A DNA stretch of 64,000 nucleotides from an uncultured Sutterella sp. (lineage in GTDB: Bacteria > Pseudomonadota > Gammaproteobacteria > Burkholderiales > Burkholderiaceae_F), in contig CAAEPH010000052.1 in NCBI GenBank assembly GCA_900757865.1, positions 30,068 through 94,067 on the forward strand. The letters run 5' to 3'. A program made the translations under genes and the position numbers. The notes under the pieces were generated by a model, which saw only the letters and a program-made list of their open reading frames with translations, ran no database searches and was not told where the DNA came from. Below are positions 8,046 to 17,526 of the stretch, one piece after another. Every line of letters begins with the position of its first letter. Positions within the stretch are counted from its first letter, which is position 1.

Positions 8046-9590
8046 ATGTCCTCCTTATCTCGGTTAACCACGACCACGCATTTGAACGCAACGACCGTTG
8101 CCTTTTATGGCGGTTCCAAAATGTTGCTGGTGCCCGTTTTGGGTTTTATGCTCGCCACAAGCGCATTGTTTGCACTGGCCCAAGCTTTCGACATGATGGC
8201 ATTGGCGACCATCGGGTTTCTGACACTGCTCCTTGGCGCACTGCTTTCAAAGTCGCCCGCAACGTACTGGAAGGCAGCTCTGAAAGGTATGTCAGCGGAG
8301 ATGGCGAGCACCGTGGTGCTGCTCCTTTTGGTCGCAGGGATTTTCGCCGGGATGATGAAAGCCGGTGGCCTAGCCACGGCCATGACTCAGGCTGTGAGTG
8401 CATTTGGGCTCTCGGGCGGTTTTTTCGTTGTGGCGGTGTTGTTTGCCTGTGCGCTCCTTGCCTTAGCGACTGGGTCGTCTATTGGGACCATCTTGGCGGC
8501 AATGCCCGTGGTGTTTCCGGCAGGCGTGGCGTTAGGGGTGGAGCCCGCATTGATCGCGGCCGCTGTCCTCTCGGGGGCGATTTTTGGCGACAACGTCGCG
8601 CCCGTTTCGGACGTAACGTTGATCTCCGCGCTGACGCAACACAACCGTAAAGGCGAGCCCGCTAACGTGGCCGAGGTGGTACGCACGCGTTTACCTTACG
8701 CCTTGGGCGCACTGGCGCTCGCCGCCATGGGGTATTTGGTGGCAAGCGCCGTGATGGGGAGTGGGGCCGTGAACGCGACTATCGCTACCACAGCCGAGCC
8801 CGCCCGATCGATAGCGTCCCTGACGTTCACGGATTTGCGCGGTTTGGTGATGCTCATTCCTTTAGCGGTGCTCGTTGTTGTGGCGCTCAAAACGCACCAC
8901 ATTCTCCAAGCCATGACCGCGGGGCTCTTGGTGGGGGTGCCACTGGGTGTTCTGACGGGTGCTTTTCCGCTAACGGCTGTCATTGACGTGCAAAACGGTG
9001 CTCCCACGGGCTTTTTAGTGGGTGGCATTGCCAACATGGCCGGGATTTCGCTTCTCTGCTTGATGCTTTTTGGGTTTACAGGCGTGGTGACGGAGAGCGG
9101 GATTGAAACGGAACTTCGAGATGGCCTCCAGCGCTATGCGGGAAAACAAATAACAGGTGCTCATTTTGAGCGCGCTTTAATGATGTTGACGCTTATCACC
9201 ACGGTTCTTTTTGCAGGCGTGACGAGTGCGGCATGCGCACTCGTGGGCACACTCACCGATCGCCTGGGGCAAGAGGCCGGTGTGAGCGCCACACGACGCT
9301 CGCATTTGCTCTCGGGCTTTGCCAACAGTTTGCCCGTGCTCTGCCCATTCTCGGCCTTTATCCTCATCACGACCGCGGCGGTGAAAGGCGTTGCGCCTGA
9401 GGTGGTGATCTCACCCTTGACGCTTGCGGCTTTGGGTTTTTACCCGTTAGCGCTTTTTGTGGTTTTTGGGGTGAGCGTGTTGCGTGGTGCACGGACTGAG
9501 GCGGGAGAGCCTATAGAGCTGGCGGACAAAACGCACGCCCAAACTTCGACAAAAAGGGAAGCCCAAATGCAACCTCAAACGTCACTTTAA
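8046..9590 (+). CDS. NhaC-family Na+/H+ antiporter or related exchanger
   Basis: A 514-residue protein with about 12 membrane segments of the NhaC family. Signatures include LLLVAGIFAGMMKAGG, LATGSSIGTILAAMPV and GAIFGDNVAPVSDVTL, the latter being the conserved ion-binding region. Some NhaC relatives exchange malate/lactate or take up amino acids, so the substrate is uncertain. The start at 8046 is preferred over 7971 because GGGAG lies 6 nt upstream, whereas nothing precedes 7971. The C-terminus carries a hydrophilic tail. The long structured leader suggests expression control at RNA level. Confidence 0.82.
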   Translation: MSSLSRLTTTTHLNATTVAFYGGSKMLLVPVLGFMLATSALFALAQAFDMMALATIGFLTLLLGALLSKSPATYWKAALKGMSAEMASTVVLLLLVAGIFAGMMKAGGLATAMTQAVSAFGLSGGFFVVAVLFACALLALATGSSIGTILAAMPVVFPAGVALGVEPALIAAAVLSGAIFGDNVAPVSDVTLISALTQHNRKGEPANVAEVVRTRLPYALGALALAAMGYLVASAVMGSGAVNATIATTAEPARSIASLTFTDLRGLVMLIPLAVLVVVALKTHHILQAMTAGLLVGVPLGVLTGAFPLTAVIDVQNGAPTGFLVGGIANMAGISLLCLMLFGFTGVVTESGIETELRDGLQRYAGKQITGAHFERALMMLTLITTVLFAGVTSAACALVGTLTDRLGQEAGVSATRRSHLLSGFANSLPVLCPFSAFILITTAAVKGVAPEVVISPLTLAALGFYPLALFVVFGVSVLRGARTEAGEPIELADKTHAQTSTKREAQMQPQTSL

Positions 9591-9793
9591 GCTAAACGTT
9601 GAAAGGCAACCTCAACAGCCAAACCTATCGATGCGCTTCGCGATGGAGGGGCCTTCAAAGCGCACTCAAGGGTTAGCCCGGGTTTAGTCCAATGTGCTTT
9701 TGAGCATTGCCCTCATTTGGGGGCGAGTTATCTAAGACGAGTCGTCATGAACCTTCACGACTATTCACAGGCATTCAGAGAAAAGGAAAAAAC

Positions 9794-10261
9794 ATGAAAC
9801 CAACGAAACCAACGAAACCAACAAAACCAACAGTAACGAACACTGCCAAAACAGTTCATACCGCCAATTCGGCCAAGGCGTCCACAGCAGACACCTCCCC
9901 CAAGGCGAGCGTCGAAGATGATACGTTTGAACTCTATGATTTGGCGGTAACGGTAGAAGGGGGTAACTTTGTGTGTGCTCATCACGCCGGACAAGGCTTT
10001 TTAGTGGAAGGTGAAGATCTGGTCTTCCCTGAGGGTGGACGGTTTTCGCTCTATGCGCTCGCTGCACTGCTGCCGTTACTGCCCGCTAAAGAGCGTCCTA
10101 CGTCCCCCAACGACTGGATGACCACCGATGCGCTCATTGCGTGTCCCGATCCTAACTGTGGAGCTCGCTTTCGCATCACGCGCACGAAGCGTCGCACGCA
10201 GAGTCACGCGGCGTGCACCGTGGTACCACTAGGAACAACGAACGAGCCAATCCAAGAGTGA
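9794..10261 (+). CDS. TIGR04076-like conserved protein with KPT-repeat N-terminus
   Basis: 155 residues. The C-terminal part contains the conserved EGGNFVCAHHAGQGF, PEGGRFSLYALAALLPLLPA and CPDPNCGARFRI segments that I associate with TIGR04076 family proteins, whose function is unknown. The N-terminus is a disordered-looking linker starting with four KPT repeats and rich in T, A and S. AAAGGA precedes the ATG by about 7 nt; an in-frame extension to 9707 is not supported. The two cysteines in CPDPNC could bind metal (inference). The next gene on the same strand is an aldo/keto reductase, about 230 nt away. Confidence 0.68.
   Translation: MKPTKPTKPTKPTVTNTAKTVHTANSAKASTADTSPKASVEDDTFELYDLAVTVEGGNFVCAHHAGQGFLVEGEDLVFPEGGRFSLYALAALLPLLPAKERPTSPNDWMTTDALIACPDPNCGARFRITRTKRRTQSHAACTVVPLGTTNEPIQE
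9797..9832 (+). repeat. Four tandem 9-bp repeats encoding KPT
   Basis: Four near-identical copies of AAACCAACG (the last two end in ACA) immediately after the start codon. Copy number could vary between strains and change the N-terminal linker by three residues per unit. Confidence 0.85.
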
Positions 10262-10494
10262 AAAGGAGATGGCGGGTTGGATGCCAGGACGTGACCGTTT
10301 GTGTGATGGTCGTGGCTATTGTGGATTTTTTTGTTGATGAGCGGGCAAGACAGAAGAAGCCGAAAAGAAACCGGTGACGCTTATCAAACTCATCAACCTC
10401 ATCAAGAACGCAGCCAATAAGGCGGCCTTGAAGTGAGAGCCACGAGCTGTTTTAGGCTTTTAAGGCTACTGTTTATTTTTGAAGGACAATGACG

Positions 10495-11571
10495 ATGAAA
10501 ACAACTAATGATGTATTTACCCCACGGGCCTTAACCCCTGACTACTCGATTCCGCCCGTGATTATTGGCGGATGGCAATTAGCGACGGGGCATGCGCTGG
10601 GGCAAGCGGTAGATTACGCCAATGCTAAAAAGGCGTTTGAAACGCTTTTGGACGCAGGGCTCAATACGTTTGATGGCGCAGATATTTACACCGGTGTGGA
10701 AGCGTTCTACGGCGAGATCGTAAGAGAACGTCGCCGGGCAGGGAAAACTATCCCTCAGATTCACACCAAGTTCGTGCCAGACCTCAAAGACCTCGCGCAC
10801 ATTGATCGGGCCTATGTTGAGCGCATAATCACACGCTCACTTGAACGCTTAGGTGTAGAGCGGTTGGATCTGGTGCAGATGCACTGGTGGGATTATGGGG
10901 TACCGGGCATGATCGATGTCGCTGGAGAACTCGTGCGCCTTCAGGAAAAGGGCTTGATTCGCTCGATCGGGACTACCAACATGAACGCAGTGGCGCTTAC
11001 GGCGCTCTGCGAAGCTGGCATCCCGATTGTGAGTAACCAGTGTCAGTATTCGTTGTTGGACCGCCGTCCAGCGAAGGCGCTTGAAGCCGTGGCTGAGCAA
11101 TATGGGGTGAAGCTTTTGGCTTATGGTAGTGTGGCCGGGGGCTTTTTGTCCGAGAAATGGGTGGGGCGCTTGCGTCCTGATGTTTCGACGCTTGAAAATC
11201 GGTCACTCGTGAAATACGCCTTGGTGATTGAAGACTCCCTTCGCTGGGAAGCTTTCCAAGGACTTTTGGCTTTGATGGCGGAGATCGCCGAGAAGGCTGG
11301 AATTGGTATTGCGTCGGTAGCGACACAGTACACCCTTTCACGCCGTGGGGTGGCGGCTGCCATTGTCGGAACACGAAGTGACCGGCATGTCGAGGCGCTT
11401 TTGACGATGATGACGCACCCTGTGCCTGCAGAAGACTTGGCGCGGCTTCACGCCTACGTGAGTGCCTTTCCAACGCTTGATGCGGACTGCTTTGATCTGG
11501 AGCGTCTGGTGGGATCTAAACACCGGGAGATCATGCGCATGAATTTGGTCGATAGCAAGGATGGGCATTAA
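10495..11571 (+). CDS. Aldo/keto reductase family oxidoreductase
   Basis: A 358-residue TIM-barrel NADPH-dependent reductase. The catalytic tetrad is visible: D and Y in FDGADIYTG, K in IHTKFVPD and H in LVQMHWWDYG. The C-terminal cofactor region reads AAIVGTRSDRHVEALL. The substrate is unknown. AAGGA is 8 nt before the ATG at 10495 but only 2 nt before the alternative ATG at 10489, so 10495 is preferred. It is an orphan gene following the TIGR04076-like gene. Confidence 0.83.
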   Translation: MKTTNDVFTPRALTPDYSIPPVIIGGWQLATGHALGQAVDYANAKKAFETLLDAGLNTFDGADIYTGVEAFYGEIVRERRRAGKTIPQIHTKFVPDLKDLAHIDRAYVERIITRSLERLGVERLDLVQMHWWDYGVPGMIDVAGELVRLQEKGLIRSIGTTNMNAVALTALCEAGIPIVSNQCQYSLLDRRPAKALEAVAEQYGVKLLAYGSVAGGFLSEKWVGRLRPDVSTLENRSLVKYALVIEDSLRWEAFQGLLALMAEIAEKAGIGIASVATQYTLSRRGVAAAIVGTRSDRHVEALLTMMTHPVPAEDLARLHAYVSAFPTLDADCFDLERLVGSKHREIMRMNLVDSKDGH

Positions 11572-11901
11572 GAGCTAGTCAGAGACCCTGGCTGGGTAGT
11601 AGCAAGGAGTGGGAAAATTCAGTGAAACTCAGGATAAGCGTCAGGACAAATGTTTGGACGAACGTCAGGACCAAGAGTAGAGGGGGGAGCAGGTCTATTC
11701 CTTTTTCACCCCTTGCCCCGTTTAGGGCTGAATGCAGGTTTCGCTCTGCCTCCAAAGAACGTGACACGGTAAGTTGGCGCTGTGTTAGAGTACGGTCTTA
11801 GGTTAAGCCGAATATAGCGTTCGGTCTTTTTGTCACTCCAGCTGTTCGCGTAAAGTTTGCGCAAAAGGACAGTTCAGCCTATCACCATTGAGGAGATCGT
11901 T

Positions 11902-12657
11902 ATGACGATGGCTGTTGAATCTACTGAATTGGATACCCCCGAAGAGCGTGTCAGTCGCCAGACGCTATTAAAAGAATTGGGCGAAAAAGGGCGAGAAGCG
12001 ATTGCGAAAGCCCACTTTTTAGTGATCGGTGCTGGGGGCTTAGGGTCACCCGCCATTTTGTATTTGGCTGCCGCCGGAGCAGGACACATCACCGTGGTCG
12101 ACAACGACACCGTGTCGATTTCCAATCTCTCGCGCCAGCTTCTTCACACCACCGATCGGGTAGGGGTCAATAAAGCCCTGTCGGCAAAAGAAACGGTAGC
12201 AAGTCATACCCCCTTTTGCGAAATCACACCTGTGACCGAAATGGTGGACGAAACACGTCTGGTGGCGTTAATGACTCATGTTGATGTGGTGCTCGATTGC
12301 TCTGACAATCTCGCTACGCGTGTCGCAGCCGGTAGAGCCGCAGTTGTGGCGAAAAAGCCCCTGGTCTTTGGATCGGCCATTCGCTTTAACGGTCAAGTGA
12401 CGGTTTTTGATGGACGTGATCCTGATGCGCCCACGTTTGACGATCTTTTTGAAGAGGATGCGGCGCAAAACGATGTGAAGGCTTCGCGCGTTGGGGTGTT
12501 CTCGGGGGTCACAGGCGTCGTCGGAACGCTTCAGGCCTGTGAGGCTTTGAAACTCGCGGCCAATATTGGGGAGCCTTTGATCGGGAGACTGTTGATGGTG
12601 GATACCCTCAACATGACGTTTGAGACGATCCGCTACGGGAAGCGCGTAGCGTGGTAG
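11902..12657 (+). CDS. ThiF/MoeB/HesA-family adenylyltransferase-like protein
   Basis: A 251-residue E1-like fold. It has the nucleotide loop VIGAGGLGSPAILYL, NLSRQ arginine finger region, the conserved lysine in VGVNKA and DCSDN aspartate, as in enzymes that adenylate ThiS/MoaD-type sulfur carriers. However the zinc-binding and catalytic CxxC segment normally found before the last helices (PCYRCLF in MoeB) reads PTFDDLFEED here, and the second CxxC is also absent. Thus it may be a non-zinc member with a different role. AGGAG lies 6 nt before the ATG at 11902. No sulfur-carrier gene is adjacent. Confidence 0.75.
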   Translation: MTMAVESTELDTPEERVSRQTLLKELGEKGREAIAKAHFLVIGAGGLGSPAILYLAAAGAGHITVVDNDTVSISNLSRQLLHTTDRVGVNKALSAKETVASHTPFCEITPVTEMVDETRLVALMTHVDVVLDCSDNLATRVAAGRAAVVAKKPLVFGSAIRFNGQVTVFDGRDPDAPTFDDLFEEDAAQNDVKASRVGVFSGVTGVVGTLQACEALKLAANIGEPLIGRLLMVDTLNMTFETIRYGKRVAW

Positions 12658-12723
12658 GTTGAAAGCCGTGACTAGCTCCTTGCAAAAACCATCAGCCAAG
12701 TTGGCATAATGAAGCCGTTGTGC

Positions 12724-12759
12724 ACAAAAGGCGCTGACTGCGGTATCAACGCCTTTTGT
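12724..12759. terminator. Bidirectional terminator-like hairpin
   Basis: Perfect 10-bp arms ACAAAAGGCG (12724-12733) and CGCCTTTTGT (12750-12759) with a 16-nt loop sit between the convergent ThiF-like and queF genes. The A and T tracts within the arms would act in both directions. Confidence 0.6.
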
Positions 12760-12783
12760 TACTCTTTGGTTGCTATTACTCCA

Positions 12784-13641
12784 TTACTGACGGCTAGCTC
12801 GCGTAATTTGGCAAGGGAGCAAACTTTCGGTGCTGCGCCAAGGTGAAATATCAATCCCACCGCGCCGCGTAAAGGTGCCGTAAACCGACAAGTGGCGTGG
12901 CGAGAGGCGGTGTTGAATATCCGTGAAGATGCGCTCCACGCACTGCTCATGGAATCCCTGGTGCTGACGGAAACTCACCAAGTAGGCTAAAAGCGCTCCA
13001 TGATCAATCGCTTGCCCTTCGTAAGCAATTTGCACGGACGCAAAGTCAGGCTGTCCCGTGACGGGACAGCGAGAGCGCATGAGGTGGGTCACGAGAACTT
13101 CGCTCACTACGTCTTGGCGCTCTTTGTCAAAAGCCAATAAATCGGGATTGACCTCATAGTCGGTGAAGCGTCGTCCTTTAAGGTCTTCCGTCTCCAGAAT
13201 TAAGCCAGGAAAGTTTTGAGCGGGTTGACTCCAGGTGTCGATCGTTTGCAAGTGCACGGTCACTTCAGCGCCCACGCAAGCGCTCACGTCGCGCGCAATT
13301 GTGGCCTTGACGTCAGCCAAGGACTTAAACACGGTTTGAGTGAGGCTCACGATGTAGAGTTTGAGGGATTTTGACTCCACAATATTGGGGCTGACGGCCG
13401 GGACCCAAATTTCCCCAGCAGCCACTTGAGGAAGCCCATGCTCATCCAACCACGTGACCTCGTACAAACGCCAAATGTCGGTCCCTAAAAACGTGAGCGG
13501 TCCCGTGAGTACTGAGCGACCTAAGATGCGAGGAATTGGGGTTAAGAGTTGGGGCTGATAGCGGTCTAGATAGACCGTGGTTTTGCCGAGCAACGTATCT
13601 TGAGGGGCAGAGGCTTCACGAGACGAAAAGCAGGACGACAT
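12784..13641 (-). CDS. queF: NADPH-dependent 7-cyano-7-deazaguanine reductase
   Basis: A 285-residue bimodular QueF of the YqcD type, which reduces preQ0 to preQ1 in queuosine tRNA-modification biosynthesis. Family segments are NIVESKSLKLYIVSLTQT (substrate-binding), MRSRCPVTGQPDFASVQIAY with the catalytic cysteine in SRCP, FRQHQGFHEQCVERIF and TRRGGIDISPWRS. The start at 13641 gives the usual length of about 280; the in-frame extension to 13797 is not protein-like. It ends near the terminator shared with the convergent ThiF-like gene. Confidence 0.93.
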   Translation of the reverse strand: MSSCFSSREASAPQDTLLGKTTVYLDRYQPQLLTPIPRILGRSVLTGPLTFLGTDIWRLYEVTWLDEHGLPQVAAGEIWVPAVSPNIVESKSLKLYIVSLTQTVFKSLADVKATIARDVSACVGAEVTVHLQTIDTWSQPAQNFPGLILETEDLKGRRFTDYEVNPDLLAFDKERQDVVSEVLVTHLMRSRCPVTGQPDFASVQIAYEGQAIDHGALLAYLVSFRQHQGFHEQCVERIFTDIQHRLSPRHLSVYGTFTRRGGIDISPWRSTESLLPCQITRASRQ

Positions 13642-13815
13642 AGTGTTGGGTGACCTTATAGCGTAAAAACCACCGTGATCCTCATTTCTTTTGGGCGAAG
13701 ACGTGAGGAAAGAGCAACGTCTCTTTGGGTTTTCCGAGAAGAGAGAAAAAGAGCGAAAAAGAGCAAAGAAGAGCGCTGTCACGGTGCATTGGCCCAATAA
13801 GAGGCCAAGAGTTCG

Positions 13816-13848
13816 AATAAAAACCGCCTGCGTGTTTGGGGCAGGCGG
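13816..13848 (-). terminator. Intrinsic terminator of the pdxY-type gene
   Basis: Arms 13824-13831 and 13841-13848 pair over 8 bp. On the minus strand the stem is followed by GGTTTTTATT, a good U-tract. It lies 40 nt after the stop of the kinase gene. Confidence 0.8.
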
Positions 13849-13887
13849 GTAACGTTAAAGCGAACGTATTATAACGGCGTATCGAAA

Positions 13888-14757
13888 TCAAAACCACTCA
13901 TAGGTGCTCACGCCGTTGGTATCACGCAGGGTGGGTAAAACGCGTTCGAGCAAAATGCCGTCTCGGTTGTCGTAGTTGTAGCCGAAAGTCGCTCGAATTC
14001 CTTTGAGAATAAAGCTCGCTGCCCGATCGAGTGCGACGGGTAAGCTGTCGCCTTGAAGAAGCGCACCGGTTAAAACCGATGTGAATGTGTCACCTGTCCC
14101 TGGGTAGTGCGCAGGCATGTATTGGCAGGTTACGCGCCAGAAGCGTCCCGTGTCCTTGGAGTACGCGATGGTGCTTGTTTGGTGCTCTTCGTTGGGAACG
14201 GGCACACTGGTGACGATCACTGTCTTTGGACCCATTTCGGAGAGCGACAAGAGGAGCTCTTTGAGCTCTTCGGGGGTAAACCCCGTTTTGTACTCGCGGC
14301 CAAGAAGTGCCAGGGCTTCGGTGACGTTCGGGGTAATGACGTCCGCGGACTTCACAAGACGACGCATTTCTTTCACCATCTGTTCATCAAAAGTGGCGTA
14401 AAGCTTTCCGTTGTCACCCAACACAGGGTCGATCACAACCAAGGTTTCGTCTCGGCGAAAATCATTAATAAAGCCTTCGACAATGGCAATTTGGCGCGGA
14501 GACCCTAAGTAACCTGAGTAGATCGCATCAAAGCGCTCATCGAGCGCCTTCCAATGAGCGATCATTTGGGTCATGTTCTCTGTGAGATCCAAAAAAGTAA
14601 AGTCGGGGTACTGTGTGTGGCTTGAGAGAATCGCCGTGGGCAGGGGACAGGTTTGAATGCCCATGGTCGATAGCACAGGAATCACACACATTAATGAGAC
14701 GCGACCCACACCTGAGAGGTCATGAATCGCAGCGACTTTTTTTACAAGGTTAGGCAT
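13888..14757 (-). CDS. pdxY: Pyridoxal/pyridoxamine kinase
   Basis: A 289-residue ribokinase-fold vitamin B6 kinase. It opens with VAAIHDLSGVGRVSLM, a typical PdxY/PdxK start, and has VVIDPVLGDNGKLY, ITPNVTEALALLG and the anion-hole/catalytic motif YPGTGDTFTSVLTG. It phosphorylates pyridoxal or pyridoxamine in B6 salvage. The ATG at 14757 is preceded by GAGAG. It is transcribed alone and has its own terminator. Confidence 0.85.
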   Translation of the reverse strand: MPNLVKKVAAIHDLSGVGRVSLMCVIPVLSTMGIQTCPLPTAILSSHTQYPDFTFLDLTENMTQMIAHWKALDERFDAIYSGYLGSPRQIAIVEGFINDFRRDETLVVIDPVLGDNGKLYATFDEQMVKEMRRLVKSADVITPNVTEALALLGREYKTGFTPEELKELLLSLSEMGPKTVIVTSVPVPNEEHQTSTIAYSKDTGRFWRVTCQYMPAHYPGTGDTFTSVLTGALLQGDSLPVALDRAASFILKGIRATFGYNYDNRDGILLERVLPTLRDTNGVSTYEWF

Positions 14758-15088
14758 AGTAGGTCTCTCAAAAAAGGAGAGGAAAAGAGTCGTTTTGTCA
14801 CGTCGATAGCGTCAAAGCAAACCGCGAGCGCAGTCTGTCGGCGCAACGCTTCGCTGCTTGTCGCTCGAGACGCCCTCATCGAAGTCATCGTCAAAGAGCG
14901 AAGAGATGACGAAAAACGACACGTTGAGTATAGCGATTTTTGTCAGCTGGAAAAGGGCGTTTGCCCTATAAAATCAACGCATCCGCTTGGTCGACACAAC
15001 GCTGATAGAACGCTTTTTGTTCCTGTTCTGAGGCTGACGACACGTCGCGCAACGTTTGCAAGTGCCTTAAAAGTGGCGGTTTGATGCC
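14758..15088. other. Intergenic region, no gene seen
   Basis: About 330 bp without a convincing ORF. A TATACT-like element on the minus strand (complement of 14927-14932) could belong to the kinase promoter, but its -35 box is poor. Confidence 0.3.
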
Positions 15089-15128
15089 TCAATTGCGCTC
15101 CTGGTAACTTTGTTGAACCTGTAAGGCC

Positions 15129-16226
15129 TCAAACTTGGCATAGGGGTAGAGGTTTGTGTCCTTTTGGCTCATGAGGGCGTCGAGCAAGCGTTGACGGGTT
15201 CGCAGTGGGATGGAGCGAGAACACTTTCGCAAAACACACGATTGCGAGAGTGGGGTTCTCTGGCGAGTAGCCGTCACCCAACGCAAACCAAGACCAGGCA
15301 GAAGCGGGAAACGAGCGAACAAGACTTAAGAGGTGTTCACAGGCTTCAGCGGGTTGTACGGCTAAGACCAAGAGTTGCCACAACGGGGTGATGAGTTGGG
15401 TAGCTGTAGCGGGATGCGTTTTGATCGCTGTCTCTAAAATCGCAACGTACTCGTGAGCCAATGGGGCGTCGGCGTGAGTGAGGATGTCTTTCACAGCACG
15501 TCTCAACACCTTAACGGCCAAAGGTGTGACGGTTCGATATTCTGAATGCTCTACCCAAAAACGCTCAGGGAAGGTGTGGGTATCCCAGACGAGCAAGAAG
15601 CGAGCAAACTGAAAAGGCGATTCCCCTTGAAGGTTGGCTTTGGCGAGATGGAGCGCCATACTGAGTACCTCATACAGAGAGGATTCATTGGCCTTTCGGC
15701 AGTGTTGGCAGACCAAGAAGAGCGCCTGCTTCATGCTTTTTAAGTGTTTTTCGGGGTGCTTGGTGTCTAAAGCCATTTGGATCCACTTGCTCAAACAGAG
15801 CGCAATATGCGTTTGCAGTGGCTGAGTGGGAGAAAAGAGTCGACAAAAACGCCGATAGCCATCTAACGCTTCGCCGTAGTGCTCGCTTTTGGCTAACGCG
15901 ACCGGATCACCAAACCCCCATTTGAGAATCGAGCCGTAGATTTGGCGGAACTCTTTGGTTTCAGGTAGCTGATCAAGGGGCAGTTTGGCGAGGAGCCTCA
16001 GCGCTTCAGGGATCTTTTCTGACAACGGCATCTCTGGTGTGGCTTTTATTGTATCGATGAGTGTCCAACAGCATGCCCGCAAGAGTGATGGGTTGGAAAG
16101 CTGTTGAGAGGCGGTTGGATCGTTTTGGAGAAATTCGGAGCAGAGTTGATACGCGTCGTCAATGTTGCCATCTTGGCGATATTGAAAGCGTCGTTGAGAG
16201 AGCGTTTCAGCCTGATCAGCTGCCAT
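15129..16226 (-). CDS. Helical-repeat (TPR-like) protein of unknown function, probable C-terminal frameshift
   Basis: 365 residues, cytoplasmic, with repeated amphipathic helices resembling tetratricopeptide repeats, for example RRFQYRQDGNIDDAYQLCSE and WSWFALGDGYSPENPTLAI. I do not recognise the family. After about residue 330 the current frame becomes unnatural (NPSTLARRPHEPKGHKPLP), while the +1 frame continues with PLRTRQRLLDALMSQKDTN and ends at 15089 with YPYAKFEALQVQQSYQERN. One extra base, or a two-base loss, near 15210-15225 would explain this. The intact gene would span 15089-16226. Confidence 0.6.
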   Translation of the reverse strand: MAADQAETLSQRRFQYRQDGNIDDAYQLCSEFLQNDPTASQQLSNPSLLRACCWTLIDTIKATPEMPLSEKIPEALRLLAKLPLDQLPETKEFRQIYGSILKWGFGDPVALAKSEHYGEALDGYRRFCRLFSPTQPLQTHIALCLSKWIQMALDTKHPEKHLKSMKQALFLVCQHCRKANESSLYEVLSMALHLAKANLQGESPFQFARFLLVWDTHTFPERFWVEHSEYRTVTPLAVKVLRRAVKDILTHADAPLAHEYVAILETAIKTHPATATQLITPLWQLLVLAVQPAEACEHLLSLVRSFPASAWSWFALGDGYSPENPTLAIVCFAKVFSLHPTANPSTLARRPHEPKGHKPLPLCQV

Positions 16227-16467
16227 GAGGTATCAATTCCTGAGAAAAAGGTTTGAGGGGCGTTGGAGGTTTAGGGTTTTGGGTGCAAGCTAATTACTCG
16301 CTCTACACTGGGTTAAACCCCTAAGGCTAATCCATCGATGCACTCGCTTCGTGGACGTTAGCCGTTTTGCTAGTATGTTACCGATCATGGCGAGGATGGT
16401 CAATGAATGCTGGTGATCGGCTGATTTGTCCATTCTGCTAAACAAGGACACAGCGACGGAGGCCAAT

Positions 16468-17493
16468 ATGCTGTATTTTCAATCTGACTATCAAGAAGGC
16501 TGCGCGCCAGAAATTTTAAAAGTGCTCACCGAGACCAATCTTGAACAAACCCCAGGCTACGGGCAGGATGCGTATTGTGAGGAGGCGAAAGCCTTGATTC
16601 GAAAGGCCGTGGGTAATCCCGATGCGGACGTACACTTCTTGGTGGGTGGGACACAAACCAACAGCACGGTGATCCGTGCTTTGTTGCGTAACTACCAAGG
16701 TGTGGTGTGTGCTGAGACGGGGCACATTACGGGCCACGAAGGCGGTGCCGTGGAAGCCTCGGGCCACAAAGTGTTTACGATGCCTGCCGAAAACGGCAAG
16801 ATCAGCGCTGAGCAACTGGAGGCCTACTTGGAACGTTTTAAAGAGGACGGTGCACCGGATCAACTGATGCAGCCGGGTGCCGTCTACATCTCGCACCCCA
16901 CCGAGTACGGAACGCTCTACACCTTGGAGGAGCTGGAAGCCATTTCGTTGGTGAGCCACCGCTATGGTTTACCGCTATTTGTGGACGGTGCTCGTTTGGG
17001 CTACGGGTTGGCTGCAGAAACCACCGATGTGACGTTGCCCGATCTCTCCCGCTTAGCCGACGTGTTTTATATAGGTGGGACGAAGGTGGGCGCGCTTTTC
17101 GGTGAAGCCGTGGTCGCGCGTGACAGCACGGTGTTACCCCACTTTCGCACGACGATGAAGCAGTCGGGAGCGATGCTCGCCAAAGGTCGACTCTTGGGAT
17201 TGCAATTCAAGGCGCTTTTCACCGATGCGCTCTATTGGCGTTTGGGTGAGAGGGCTTGCCAGCAAGCCCGAAAGATTGCCAAAGCCGCACGCGAAAAGGG
17301 CTACGACTTTACCGTGCCGTTTGAGACGAACCTTTTGTTCCTCACGGTCCCCAAATCGGTATACACCCGCTTGTCCGCCCAGGCAAAGGTGGGCTTTTGG
17401 TCTCGTGTGGATGAAGAGCACGTCGTCATTCGCATGGTGACAAGTTGGGCCACCACGGATGAGGCGGTTGAGTCCTTTATTGAGCTTCTGTGA
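16468..17493 (+). CDS. Low-specificity L-threonine aldolase-like PLP enzyme
   Basis: A 341-residue fold-type I PLP enzyme of the threonine aldolase/beta-eliminating lyase family, splitting L-threonine or allo-threonine to glycine and acetaldehyde. Supporting segments are FQSDYQEGCAPEIL, NLEQTPGYGQD, ETGHITGHEGGAVEASGHK, LFVDGARLGYGLA (PLP-binding aspartate) and the Schiff-base lysine in YIGGTKVGALFGEA. GGAGG lies 5 nt before the ATG at 16468; upstream in-frame codons lack support. It is a single gene followed by a strong hairpin. Confidence 0.8.
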   Translation: MLYFQSDYQEGCAPEILKVLTETNLEQTPGYGQDAYCEEAKALIRKAVGNPDADVHFLVGGTQTNSTVIRALLRNYQGVVCAETGHITGHEGGAVEASGHKVFTMPAENGKISAEQLEAYLERFKEDGAPDQLMQPGAVYISHPTEYGTLYTLEELEAISLVSHRYGLPLFVDGARLGYGLAAETTDVTLPDLSRLADVFYIGGTKVGALFGEAVVARDSTVLPHFRTTMKQSGAMLAKGRLLGLQFKALFTDALYWRLGERACQQARKIAKAAREKGYDFTVPFETNLLFLTVPKSVYTRLSAQAKVGFWSRVDEEHVVIRMVTSWATTDEAVESFIELL

Positions 17494-17526
17494 GATTGCT
17501 CTGCAGGGGTTTTCAGGGCAAAACAA

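Noticed and set aside
14722..15084. 120-codon plus-strand ORF between the kinase and the helical-repeat gene
   Set aside because: Starts inside the opposite-strand kinase gene, no ribosome binding site, no recognisable pattern.
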